The notes under the pieces were generated by a model. The model was not told the DNA's origin. It saw only the letters and a list, made by a program, of their open reading frames with translations, and searched no databases. A stretch of 35,767 nt of DNA, from contig JAGRNE010000006.1 in NCBI GenBank assembly GCA_020440915.1, forward strand, positions 1-35,767. Reading direction: 5' to 3'. Position 1 is the first letter of the stretch; every line of letters begins with the position of its first letter. A program made the position numbers and the translations under genes. Shown one piece after another: positions 7,559 through 14,599 of the stretch. Source of the DNA: Leptospiraceae bacterium (GTDB lineage Bacteria > Spirochaetota > Leptospiria > Leptospirales > Leptonemataceae).

Positions 7559-8770
7559 TCAATAGGGTCGAATGGGTCGCCCGGAGATTTTTTGCAGTTC
7601 AGGAGCCGCCAGGCCGTCCGGATTCCGTCCAAAGCACATGCCCATGGTTTCGTAGATTCGTACTTCCTTTTCGTCCACCAGACGCTGGATGATGGCTTCT
7701 TTCGTATCCATGTAGTTGATTTTTCCGTCATCGTAGCCGGCAACTGTTACGCCGAAAATTCCTTCCCTGGCCAGATAATAGGCTCCGGCTCCGGCTTCCA
7801 GGCCAAAGGCAGCGTCGATGGGGGTGGTGAATCCGCATCGCACAAGGTGACCGGGTCGCACTTCGCGAACTTCCGGAATCTCATAGACCCCCTGGACAAA
7901 CTGCCCTGTGCGAATCATGAATTCCTTGATTTCAGCATCCTGCTTGATGCGATTCTCGATTTCTTTTACGACATACTTGCCGGCGCCCATGAGCTTTTGA
8001 TGACCGAAAGAGTCTACCGGAGAGTTTTCATCCACCAGTTCCTTGCCAGACGCATCGCGCAATCCTTCTGCCACAAGAACCATGGCCGTGCCGGCACGAA
8101 TATCGCTTTGCTCAACGCGGTGCATGAAACGCTTTTTGAGGAAGTTATATAGATACTCAAAGTCCACGGGTATTTCCGGGACCAGAACCGCATCCGCCTG
8201 CGCAGCCACACCTCCGCGAAACGCGGTGTGCCCGGCATAGCGTCCAAAGACTTCCATCACAACAATGCGATTGTGTGTTCGTCCCGTGGTGCGAAGATCT
8301 CGCGCAAACTCGGCGATTCGATTGATAGTAGAGTCCCCTCCCACGCTGTATGTCATGAGATCCAGGTCCATGGTCTTGGGAACATGCAGACAGGGAATGC
8401 CCTGATCGGCCAGGTCGGCCACAACGGAGCCTGTATCGTCACCGCCAGCAATAATCACTGCATCGATTTCAAATTTCTTGAGACCCTGTTTGATGCGTTC
8501 GTATTTGTTTTCATCTTTGATTTTAGCAATCTTTACTCTGGAATTGCCGGCTTCGCTACCCGCCAGGTAAACGAAGATGTCTTCCAGTCGATCTTCGGTG
8601 AGTTCGGTTATGGAGGGTAGGTCCACCAGGTTGTACAATCCGGCATAGCCGTTGGGAACGATAAATGTTTTTGTCCCATTTTGAAGCGCCGTAAGCGCCA
8701 CCCCGCGGATCACTCCATTCAATCCGCCGCAATCTCCACCGGAAGTCAGTACTGCAATTTTCTTGAGCAT
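7559..8770 (-). CDS. 6-phosphofructokinase, PPi-dependent type by signature
   Basis: A 403-residue PFK that phosphorylates fructose 6-phosphate in glycolysis. The nucleotide-side loop is TSGGDCGGLNG (9-19), the catalytic region is PKTMDLD (131-137) with base Asp135, and MEVFGRYAG (172-180) contacts the sugar phosphate. Two positions decide the phosphoryl donor: the residue matching Gly104 of Escherichia coli PfkA is Asp112 (GGDD, 109-112) and the one matching Gly124 is Lys132. Asp plus Lys at these sites marks PPi-dependent enzymes, so this step may be reversible and ATP-sparing. Donor choice is inferred from those residues only. The gene follows the 597-residue unknown gene after 37 bp, probably in one transcript. 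No Shine-Dalgarno is seen. Confidence 0.9.
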   Translation of the reverse strand: MLKKIAVLTSGGDCGGLNGVIRGVALTALQNGTKTFIVPNGYAGLYNLVDLPSITELTEDRLEDIFVYLAGSEAGNSRVKIAKIKDENKYERIKQGLKKFEIDAVIIAGGDDTGSVVADLADQGIPCLHVPKTMDLDLMTYSVGGDSTINRIAEFARDLRTTGRTHNRIVVMEVFGRYAGHTAFRGGVAAQADAVLVPEIPVDFEYLYNFLKKRFMHRVEQSDIRAGTAMVLVAEGLRDASGKELVDENSPVDSFGHQKLMGAGKYVVKEIENRIKQDAEIKEFMIRTGQFVQGVYEIPEVREVRPGHLVRCGFTTPIDAAFGLEAGAGAYYLAREGIFGVTVAGYDDGKINYMDTKEAIIQRLVDEKEVRIYETMGMCFGRNPDGLAAPELQKISGRPIRPY

Positions 8771-8807
8771 GGAGGAAAATTCGACGCAGGTGCGGAATCT
8801 TCAACCA

Positions 8808-10601
8808 TTATTCAGGAGACTGGCCGTATCTTTCCAGTCGGCCCTGGATCCCCTGGATTTCGGACTTGAGTCTCGGTATCGATGCCAGGGTTCGAACCAG
8901 CTCATCGTCGCGAAAAATGTATAGATAATTATACAAATTCATTACAATGGTTTCCAGAGCCTTTTCAATTGTAATTCCATTCAGTCGGGTACTACCTGCC
9001 AGAACCCGATGATACATTGGAATGAATCGCACCGCGGGCTCCAAAATTTCAATGGGATAGGTCTTGGTACGCAACAAATTCTCGCTCGCCTTCTGGTGCG
9101 ACTCTTTCTCCACAGCCTGCTCATGGTTGTGCAGCACCAGGCGCAAGCTAGCCACCGTCCGCCGAAAGAGCTTGTTGGCCCGGGCTACCACATGGGCAAA
9201 GCCAGAGATCATGGCATCCTTGCTGCCGGTCTTTAATCCTGCAATGTAGGCCTGAAAGGTGAAAGTGGTGTTCTTGTATTTTCGAAGAAATTCCTCCATC
9301 TCCCGGTGCACTCCCAGGCTTTCGTCCGCTTCAAACTTGAAAAGACCAGATTTAAAAAGAATGCCGTCACCAATACCGCCGGCTTCATGATCCACCTGCA
9401 CCGTGCCTGTAAGCAAACTAAGCACGGTCATCTCGTAGTCCTGCAGCAGGAGATGTAGCAGACGGTGCGGCTCGGTCTTCTGGGCGCGAACGTAGTCCTC
9501 GTTCATAGACTTTTCTGGCTGGGTCTTTCGCACCACCGCAGAAAGAATGTCGTCAAGGAAATCTACGGTGACCCGACCGTTTGAGTCGGTCTTGAAGTAA
9601 AACTTGCGAATTTCCTGTATCTCTTCGATGGACTCCTTTCTTGTGCGAATCTCCTGGCGGAGCTTGGATATTCGCTTCTGAATCCTTTGCATAACGGATT
9701 CTGGAGCGCGATATTCATCCAGCACAGGTTCTTTGACCTTCAGTTCGTCCAATAGTTCGGGCCAGCCCATGATCTTCTTTCGCTCCAGTGCATAAAGAGA
9801 AAGAAAACAATCCGAAAGCTTGGGCCGGCTTCGCTCCAGAGCAGCGATCTGCCGCATTACCTTTTCGGTCTTCTTCGCAAGTTTGGAGATATCCTCCATG
9901 CCGCTCACCCATTCCGGAAAATCATCCACCAGCACTTTTTCCCAGTTGGGGATCTTCAATAGTTGAGCATAGAGAACCTGAGCTTTCAGGGTTTCCTGAA
10001 TAATGGTGGCCGGAGGATCCTGCTTCTTAAAGAGCACCGGAATCTTCACAAACTCCTGGAAGAACTGGTAGGCACAAACGATGATGTTGTACTTCTGCGG
10101 AGGAAAGCCTTCCCATGCATTTACCACGGCAAAACGAAAGCTTCGAATTGCAGAGATGATACTGTCCTCGTCGAACTGATCAAAAACTCTGGGAACTTCG
10201 CGGGATAGCTTGAGGTTCAGGGACAGGAAGCCAGACGCCAGCGTGCCGGTCCGCTCGCCCCACTTTGCCAGATCGCCGCCAAAAAGATTCGTAAGAAAAC
10301 CCGGTTTGGTCGCCGCCGCAGGCTTTCTGACCGGCGCCTTTTTGGGGGCCGCCTTACGATTTCCTCCTGCAGAACCGCCGCCTGCCCTTCTTCGGCCGCC
10401 TGCCTCGCCACGGGTCTCCACACCCTTGGAGCCTCCGCCTTCCCCTTCGTCCAGTTCTTCGATTCTTTTTATGCGAACGAATATGTCGCTGACGTTCTTT
10501 ACGATTTCGTCTACGCGCTTCTGGGCCTCAGGGGAACGGGACTTCTGGTAAAGTTCCCCGAAGTACTTATGCGCCTGGGATCGTGTTAACGTAGGATCCA
10601 T
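8808..10601 (-). CDS. Large unrecognised cytoplasmic protein, probably lineage-specific
   Basis: A 597-residue protein with no signal peptide or membrane segment. Residues 1-48 are helical and charged. Residues about 50-98 are a low-complexity Gly/Arg/Lys/Ala/Pro linker. From about 100 the protein is mostly alpha-helical, with a probable coiled coil at 300-340 (IQKRISKLRQEIRTRKES). No catalytic motif is recognisable; spirochaetes have several large families of this kind, but I cannot name one. It is the first gene of a probable two-gene unit with the phosphofructokinase (37-bp gap). The frame is clean over almost 1.8 kb, with composition like its neighbours, so it is a real gene. Confidence 0.8.
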   Translation of the reverse strand: MDPTLTRSQAHKYFGELYQKSRSPEAQKRVDEIVKNVSDIFVRIKRIEELDEGEGGGSKGVETRGEAGGRRRAGGGSAGGNRKAAPKKAPVRKPAAATKPGFLTNLFGGDLAKWGERTGTLASGFLSLNLKLSREVPRVFDQFDEDSIISAIRSFRFAVVNAWEGFPPQKYNIIVCAYQFFQEFVKIPVLFKKQDPPATIIQETLKAQVLYAQLLKIPNWEKVLVDDFPEWVSGMEDISKLAKKTEKVMRQIAALERSRPKLSDCFLSLYALERKKIMGWPELLDELKVKEPVLDEYRAPESVMQRIQKRISKLRQEIRTRKESIEEIQEIRKFYFKTDSNGRVTVDFLDDILSAVVRKTQPEKSMNEDYVRAQKTEPHRLLHLLLQDYEMTVLSLLTGTVQVDHEAGGIGDGILFKSGLFKFEADESLGVHREMEEFLRKYKNTTFTFQAYIAGLKTGSKDAMISGFAHVVARANKLFRRTVASLRLVLHNHEQAVEKESHQKASENLLRTKTYPIEILEPAVRFIPMYHRVLAGSTRLNGITIEKALETIVMNLYNYLYIFRDDELVRTLASIPRLKSEIQGIQGRLERYGQSPE

Positions 10602-10752
10602 CTACCGACTTTTTCTCTCTTTTTGCAACGAAGGAGGCACTCTACTGCTCCAGTTCAATTCTGCCAGGATTCGTCGGAACTGTCACGTCAAATCCTGGTT
10701 AGAAGAACTCCAGCAATCATTCCCGACGCCTGGCCGTCCTGGCTTCAGAAAT

Positions 10753-10781
10753 AAAAAAAGCCCCCTGCCAGGCAGGAGGCT
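10753..10781 (-). terminator. Rho-independent terminator of etfBA
   Basis: Read on the minus strand, a 10-bp stem (10771-10780 against 10760-10769, one mismatch) with a very tight loop is followed by a run of seven T. It lies about 45 bases past the etfA stop. The rest of the 223-bp gap to the next gene (10602-10824) shows nothing else recognisable. Confidence 0.85.
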
Positions 10782-10824
10782 TCTTGAAAACATTCCGAAC
10801 AGTTGCCGGAAGTCAGATTCGGGA

Positions 10825-11763
10825 TTAACCCAGAACCTTTTTGAACTCTTCTGTCATGGCAGGAACAACCTTGAAAAGGTCATCCACCACACCGTAGGTA
10901 GCTACTTTGAAGATCGGAGCATCCGGATCTTTGTTCACAGCTACAATGTACTTGGAGGATCCCATACCGGCCAGGTGCTGAATCGCTCCGGAGATTCCGC
11001 ACGCAATATAGCAGTTAGGAGAAACAGTCTTACCGGTTTGTCCTACCTGATGGGAGTGAGGAATCCAGCCCGCGTCCACGGCAGCCCGGGAAGCGCCCAG
11101 CGCGGCTCCAATTGTATCGCAAAGAGCCTGGAGGATGGGCCAGTTTTCCGGGCCTTTGATTCCACGTCCGCCAGATACGATAATGCCTGCATCTGCCAGT
11201 TGCACTTTGTTTCCTGCGCTGGAATCTACATCTTTCAGAACGTCTTTTACATCTCCGCCTTTGCTTTCGGTGGCTTCGATGGTTTCAGGACCTTTATGAT
11301 CGATAATTTCCTGAGAGTTAGGACGGATGGTGATTACGGCCGGTGACTTCAGCTTGATGTTGGCAAAAGCCTTTCCGGAATAGATTGGTTTGCGAACTTC
11401 AACTTCGTCTCCGCCGCCTTTTACCGCTACAACGTCGGCCACAGCGGTTCCATCCAGAGCGATGGCAAGCCTTCCGGCGAAGTCCCGTCCCTGTACGGAA
11501 TGGGGCAGAAGAACGAATTTCGCGCCCTTTTCTTTGGCAACGTCGGCCGCAATGGAAGTCCAGGCTTGAGGCGAATAATCGGAAGCGGTGGCTTTCACCA
11601 CTACGTCTGCCCCGGCGCTGAACAGTTCTTTTGCATGGTCATCGGTACCGTTGATGAGCAGGGCTGTAACCGGACCGCCGATTTTTTGACCGGCAGATAC
11701 CAATTCTCTGGAGATCTTCTTCAGGGCATCGCCCTTGATTTCTGCTACTGCTAATACTGACAT
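10825..11763 (-). CDS. etfA: Electron transfer flavoprotein alpha subunit
   Basis: A 312-residue large ETF subunit. Residues 1-185 form the nucleotide-fold N-terminal domain. Residues about 190-312 form the FAD-binding domain with the family signature: VSGGRGIKGPENW (196-208), GASRAAVDAGWIPHSHQVGQ (223-242), TVSPNCYIACGISGAIQHLAGM and the dinucleotide end VNKDPDAPIFKVATYGVVDD. With EtfB it accepts electrons from acyl-CoA dehydrogenases and passes them to the quinone pool through ETF-quinone oxidoreductase. It is the second gene of etfBA (23-bp gap), with GGGAGA seven bases before ATG 11763, and is closed by an intrinsic terminator. Confidence 0.97.
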   Translation of the reverse strand: MSVLAVAEIKGDALKKISRELVSAGQKIGGPVTALLINGTDDHAKELFSAGADVVVKATASDYSPQAWTSIAADVAKEKGAKFVLLPHSVQGRDFAGRLAIALDGTAVADVVAVKGGGDEVEVRKPIYSGKAFANIKLKSPAVITIRPNSQEIIDHKGPETIEATESKGGDVKDVLKDVDSSAGNKVQLADAGIIVSGGRGIKGPENWPILQALCDTIGAALGASRAAVDAGWIPHSHQVGQTGKTVSPNCYIACGISGAIQHLAGMGSSKYIVAVNKDPDAPIFKVATYGVVDDLFKVVPAMTEEFKKVLG

Positions 11764-11786
11764 TCTATTCTCCCTATTATCGTGGC

Positions 11787-12548
11787 TTAGACGACTTTGG
11801 CCTCTTCACGGAGTAGTTTAACAAGCTCGGCAGCTTTCGCTTCTGGCTCTTCGCCCTCAATGATTCTACCTTCTGGACGCGCCGGAGGCATTTCCAGAGA
11901 GGTAACTTCGATTTTAGGGGCGTCAACGCCCAGAGAGGAAGCTTCGACAGTTTCGATCTGCTTTTTCTTGGCAGCCATAATTCCTTTCAGAGAAGGATAG
12001 CGAGGATCGTTCAGGTTTTTGGCGGCGGTAACTACGGCCGGTGAAGGCACTTCCATGTTTGCCGTTCCACCTTCAATCTCTCGCTTGGCTTTTACAGTTC
12101 CGTTTTCTACGGAAAGCTCTACGGCATTATTGATGCTGGCTGCGCCCATGATTTGAGCGACCATGGTGGGCACCAGGGAGGAGGAGGAGTCGATGGCTAC
12201 GTGTCCGGTGAGGACTACGTCCGGACCCTGATCCTTCAGGTAAGCGGCCAGAAGACGAGATGCATAACCCGTATCCAGAACATTGTAGGAATCATCTTTA
12301 ATATGGACAGCTTTGTCTACGCCAAGGGCATAGGCAGTTCGAAGAGCTTCAACGCAGCGATCCGGTCCAAGAGAGACGGCAGTAATCTCGCCACCTGTCT
12401 TTTCTCGCAGCCGCAGTGATTCTTCCAGAGCATGCTCGTCGAACGGGGACACGATCCACTTAACTCCACCTTCTACGATGGAGGCGCCGGATACCTTAAT
12501 AGATGTTTCGGTATCGGGCACTTGTTTTACCAGTACGAAAATTTTCAT
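11787..12548 (-). CDS. etfB: Electron transfer flavoprotein beta subunit
   Basis: A 253-residue small ETF subunit opening MKIFVLVKQVPDTE, with the family markers WIVSPFDEHALEESLRLREK (31-50), ALGVDKAVHIKD and DVVLTGHVAIDSSSSLVPTMVAQ, and the signature region VENGTVKAKREIEGG. It binds AMP and forms the docking surface for acyl-CoA dehydrogenases. GGAG lies about 12 bases upstream of ATG 12548. It leads the etfBA unit and lies near a divergent acyl-CoA dehydrogenase, a likely partner. Confidence 0.96.
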   Translation of the reverse strand: MKIFVLVKQVPDTETSIKVSGASIVEGGVKWIVSPFDEHALEESLRLREKTGGEITAVSLGPDRCVEALRTAYALGVDKAVHIKDDSYNVLDTGYASRLLAAYLKDQGPDVVLTGHVAIDSSSSLVPTMVAQIMGAASINNAVELSVENGTVKAKREIEGGTANMEVPSPAVVTAAKNLNDPRYPSLKGIMAAKKKQIETVEASSLGVDAPKIEVTSLEMPPARPEGRIIEGEEPEAKAAELVKLLREEAKVV

Positions 12549-12577
12549 AAAGCAAGGGCTCCTTAGATTTTACATCG

Positions 12578-12592
12578 TTCGGACAAGCCGAA
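12578..12592. promoter_or_regulatory. Small palindrome upstream of etfB
   Basis: TTCGG-acaag-CCGAA is a 5-5-5 inverted repeat centred about 37 bases upstream of the etfB ATG, next to an AT-rich TAAAAT that could be part of a -10 on the minus strand. It could be an operator or an mRNA hairpin. No regulator is encoded nearby. Confidence 0.3.
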
Positions 12593-12665
12593 GCAGTCGA
12601 ACCGAAGGACAGAATTTGCGCGTAAGGAAGCGGGTCAATGAAATAAAGGCGGTAAGATTCCCGGT

Positions 12666-13016
12666 CTAGGCCGGCACCGGGGGGCCCGGGTACACCTGTT
12701 TCAGCAGCTGCAAACTGAAAGCAACGCCGAGTACGATGCCCAGAAAATTGATGTCCGTTCGCAGGAAGAATCCAAAGTAGAGCAAGGGCACAATGCAGTG
12801 CATGAGGATGTAATGCGTCAGGCATTCAATGGAAATGCGACCCATCTCTTCTCCGCGGAACACCCCTCCAATCCTGCTTCTATAGAAGTGAATGAGGCCT
12901 GCGCTCTTCTCCTGAACTGTGGTCAGGGACCAGCGATAATAGCTACGTATCCGATAGGTTAGAAAGCCCAGGATAAGGATGACGATGGCCGAGATTATGA
13001 GACAGACGCTACACAT
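12666..13016 (-). CDS. Small membrane protein of unknown function
   Basis: A 116-residue protein with an N-terminal hydrophobic segment (residues about 4-22), a basic Tyr/Arg-rich stretch (YRIRSYYRW), a soluble middle (30-65) and two further hydrophobic segments (about 68-86 and 90-108). It ends in KQVYPGPPVPA. No family is recognised. It lies between etfB and the divergent acyl-CoA dehydrogenase and is read in the same direction as etfBA. Its ATG lacks a Shine-Dalgarno, so the true start may differ. It is accepted because it fills the gap without better competing frames and has a coherent membrane pattern. Confidence 0.55.
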   Translation of the reverse strand: MCSVCLIISAIVILILGFLTYRIRSYYRWSLTTVQEKSAGLIHFYRSRIGGVFRGEEMGRISIECLTHYILMHCIVPLLYFGFFLRTDINFLGIVLGVAFSLQLLKQVYPGPPVPA

Positions 13017-13084
13017 GGAGGGAAAATTGCCCGACGGTTACAAATCTGATTGCGAGCATTTGCTGAAAAGAACAATCTGAAAAA

Positions 13085-14281
13085 ATGCAGACTCTGAGTA
13101 GCCAATCCTCACCCAACGACCTTTTCAATCCTACCGAAGAACATGCACAACTCCGGGAAATGGTGGAGAAATTCACCTGGCAGACCCTGGAAGGACAGGC
13201 CGCAGAACATGATGAGAAGGAATCCTTCAATCAAGAGCTGTTTCGAACCCTCGGGTCCGAATTAGGTATCTTCGGCCTCACCGTATCGCCAGAATACGGC
13301 GGCGCCGGCATGGACCCGGTGGCTGAAGTCATTGTCCACGAAACCATGAGCATGGCCGATCCTGCCTTCACGCTGAGCTACCTCGCCCATGAAGTACTGT
13401 TCGTAAATAATCTCTTTGTAAGCGGCAGCGGAGAGCAGAAAAAGAAGTACCTGCCCGGCGTCATAAGCGGCCAAAAGATCGGCGGAATGGGTATGACAGA
13501 ACCCGGGGCGGGCACCGATGTTCTGGGCTTGCAGACGCTGGCCACAAAGAAGTCCGATCGCTACGTTCTGAACGGCTCAAAGCAGTTCATTACCAACGGT
13601 TATGAAGGCGATGTTTTCATAATCTATGCGAAGATCGAGGATCGCAGTAAAAGGCAGATTACCTCCTTTCTGGTTGAGTCCTCCTACCCGGGATTCCGGG
13701 TAGGCAAGAAAGAAGAGAAGATGGGCATGAAGGCGTCCAGCACCGCCGTTCTGCACTTTGATGACGTGGAAGTGCCGATGGAGAACCTGATTGGCGCCGA
13801 AGACAAAGGGACTTCATCCATGATGAGAAACCTGGAAATCGAGCGAGTAACTCTTGCGGCCCAGTCTCTTGGAATTGCCCGCCGATGCATCGATATGATG
13901 TGCCAGTACTCCATTCGGGATCGCAAAGCGTTTGGACGACCGCTCATTGACCTGGGTCAAATCCAGAGGCTGGTGGCTGAAAGCTATGCGAAGTGGGAAG
14001 CGGCCCGAGCTCTGGTCTACAATGTGGCCGCCAATATGGATCCTACAAAGCGAAACTCTCTGGGAGCAGCAAGCGCCAAGCTGGTAGCCACAGGTATGGC
14101 TGAAGAAGTGGCTCGTAATGCCATACAGGTTCTGGGCGGCTATGGATACATACGAGAATACCCGGTGGAGCGCATGCTGCGGGATGCCATTCTATTGAGC
14201 ATTGGTGGCGGCACCAACGAAGCCATGCAGAAGAATATTTCCGCCGATCTAAAAAGGATGTACGAGAACCTGGGAGGCTGA
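13085..14281 (+). CDS. Acyl-CoA dehydrogenase, isovaleryl/long-chain type catalytic base
   Basis: A 398-residue FAD enzyme that makes the trans-2,3 double bond in acyl-CoA and gives its electrons to ETF. The flavin block is GGMGMTEPGAGTDV (133-146) with FITNG (168-172); the C-terminal region has RKAFGRPLIDLGQIQ and QVLGGYGYIREYPVERMLRDA. In medium-chain enzymes the catalytic base is Glu in YEGT; here that site reads GGGT (374-377). Glu253 in IERVTLA instead aligns with the base of isovaleryl-CoA dehydrogenase (LERLVLA). The enzyme should therefore be active but of the isovaleryl or long-chain class; substrate is not deducible. It is near etfBA, its probable electron acceptor. No clear ribosome site at the ATG. 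Confidence 0.92.
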   Translation: MQTLSSQSSPNDLFNPTEEHAQLREMVEKFTWQTLEGQAAEHDEKESFNQELFRTLGSELGIFGLTVSPEYGGAGMDPVAEVIVHETMSMADPAFTLSYLAHEVLFVNNLFVSGSGEQKKKYLPGVISGQKIGGMGMTEPGAGTDVLGLQTLATKKSDRYVLNGSKQFITNGYEGDVFIIYAKIEDRSKRQITSFLVESSYPGFRVGKKEEKMGMKASSTAVLHFDDVEVPMENLIGAEDKGTSSMMRNLEIERVTLAAQSLGIARRCIDMMCQYSIRDRKAFGRPLIDLGQIQRLVAESYAKWEAARALVYNVAANMDPTKRNSLGAASAKLVATGMAEEVARNAIQVLGGYGYIREYPVERMLRDAILLSIGGGTNEAMQKNISADLKRMYENLGG

Positions 14282-14402
14282 CCCGGGAGGCGCCGACACT
14301 GCATCCTTTCCAGGCACTTTGCACAGCAATACAACACCGCGGATCTTTGAGCAGGAAAGCGAAGGCCCGGCAAGGCAGGCGAGAGAAAGCTAGCGAAGGC
14401 GA

Positions 14403-14425
14403 ACGGCCAACTCAACAGTGGCCGT
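14403..14425 (+). terminator. Hairpin downstream of acyl-CoA dehydrogenase gene
   Basis: ACGGCCA (14403-14409) pairs perfectly with TGGCCGT (14419-14425) across a 9-base loop, about 120 bases past the stop. There is no T-run, so termination is uncertain. Confidence 0.35.
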
Positions 14426-14599
14426 AACAAATCTCCAGCAAAGTTGTCCCCGGAATTCTGCGGGGTGGATCCTGTGGCCGCCAGGCGAGAAGTCGGCTGT
14501 TATTGTCATCATGACGTAACGCTAGCAGGAATCGTCATCCCTGCAGGGAGCCAGGGCTTTTTGCATTGCGGTCAGACTGCAAGAAATATCCCCTGACTC
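14426..14599. other. Leader region of the ammonium transporter-chemoreceptor gene
   Basis: Together with 14282-14425 this is a 318-bp gap without a gene. It contains a 5-bp hairpin CCCCG/CGGGG (14448-14465), an 11-bp palindrome GTCATCATGAC (14505-14515) and a perfect 12-bp palindrome TCCCTGCAGGGA (14538-14549). No obvious nitrogen-control (NtrC) site or sigma54 promoter was recognised by eye. No Shine-Dalgarno precedes ATG 14600. Confidence 0.35.

Noticed and set aside
8880-8900. tRNA-like T-arm sequence (GGTTCGAACC)
   Set aside because: It lies inside the 597-residue gene and no cloverleaf or acceptor stem surrounds it.
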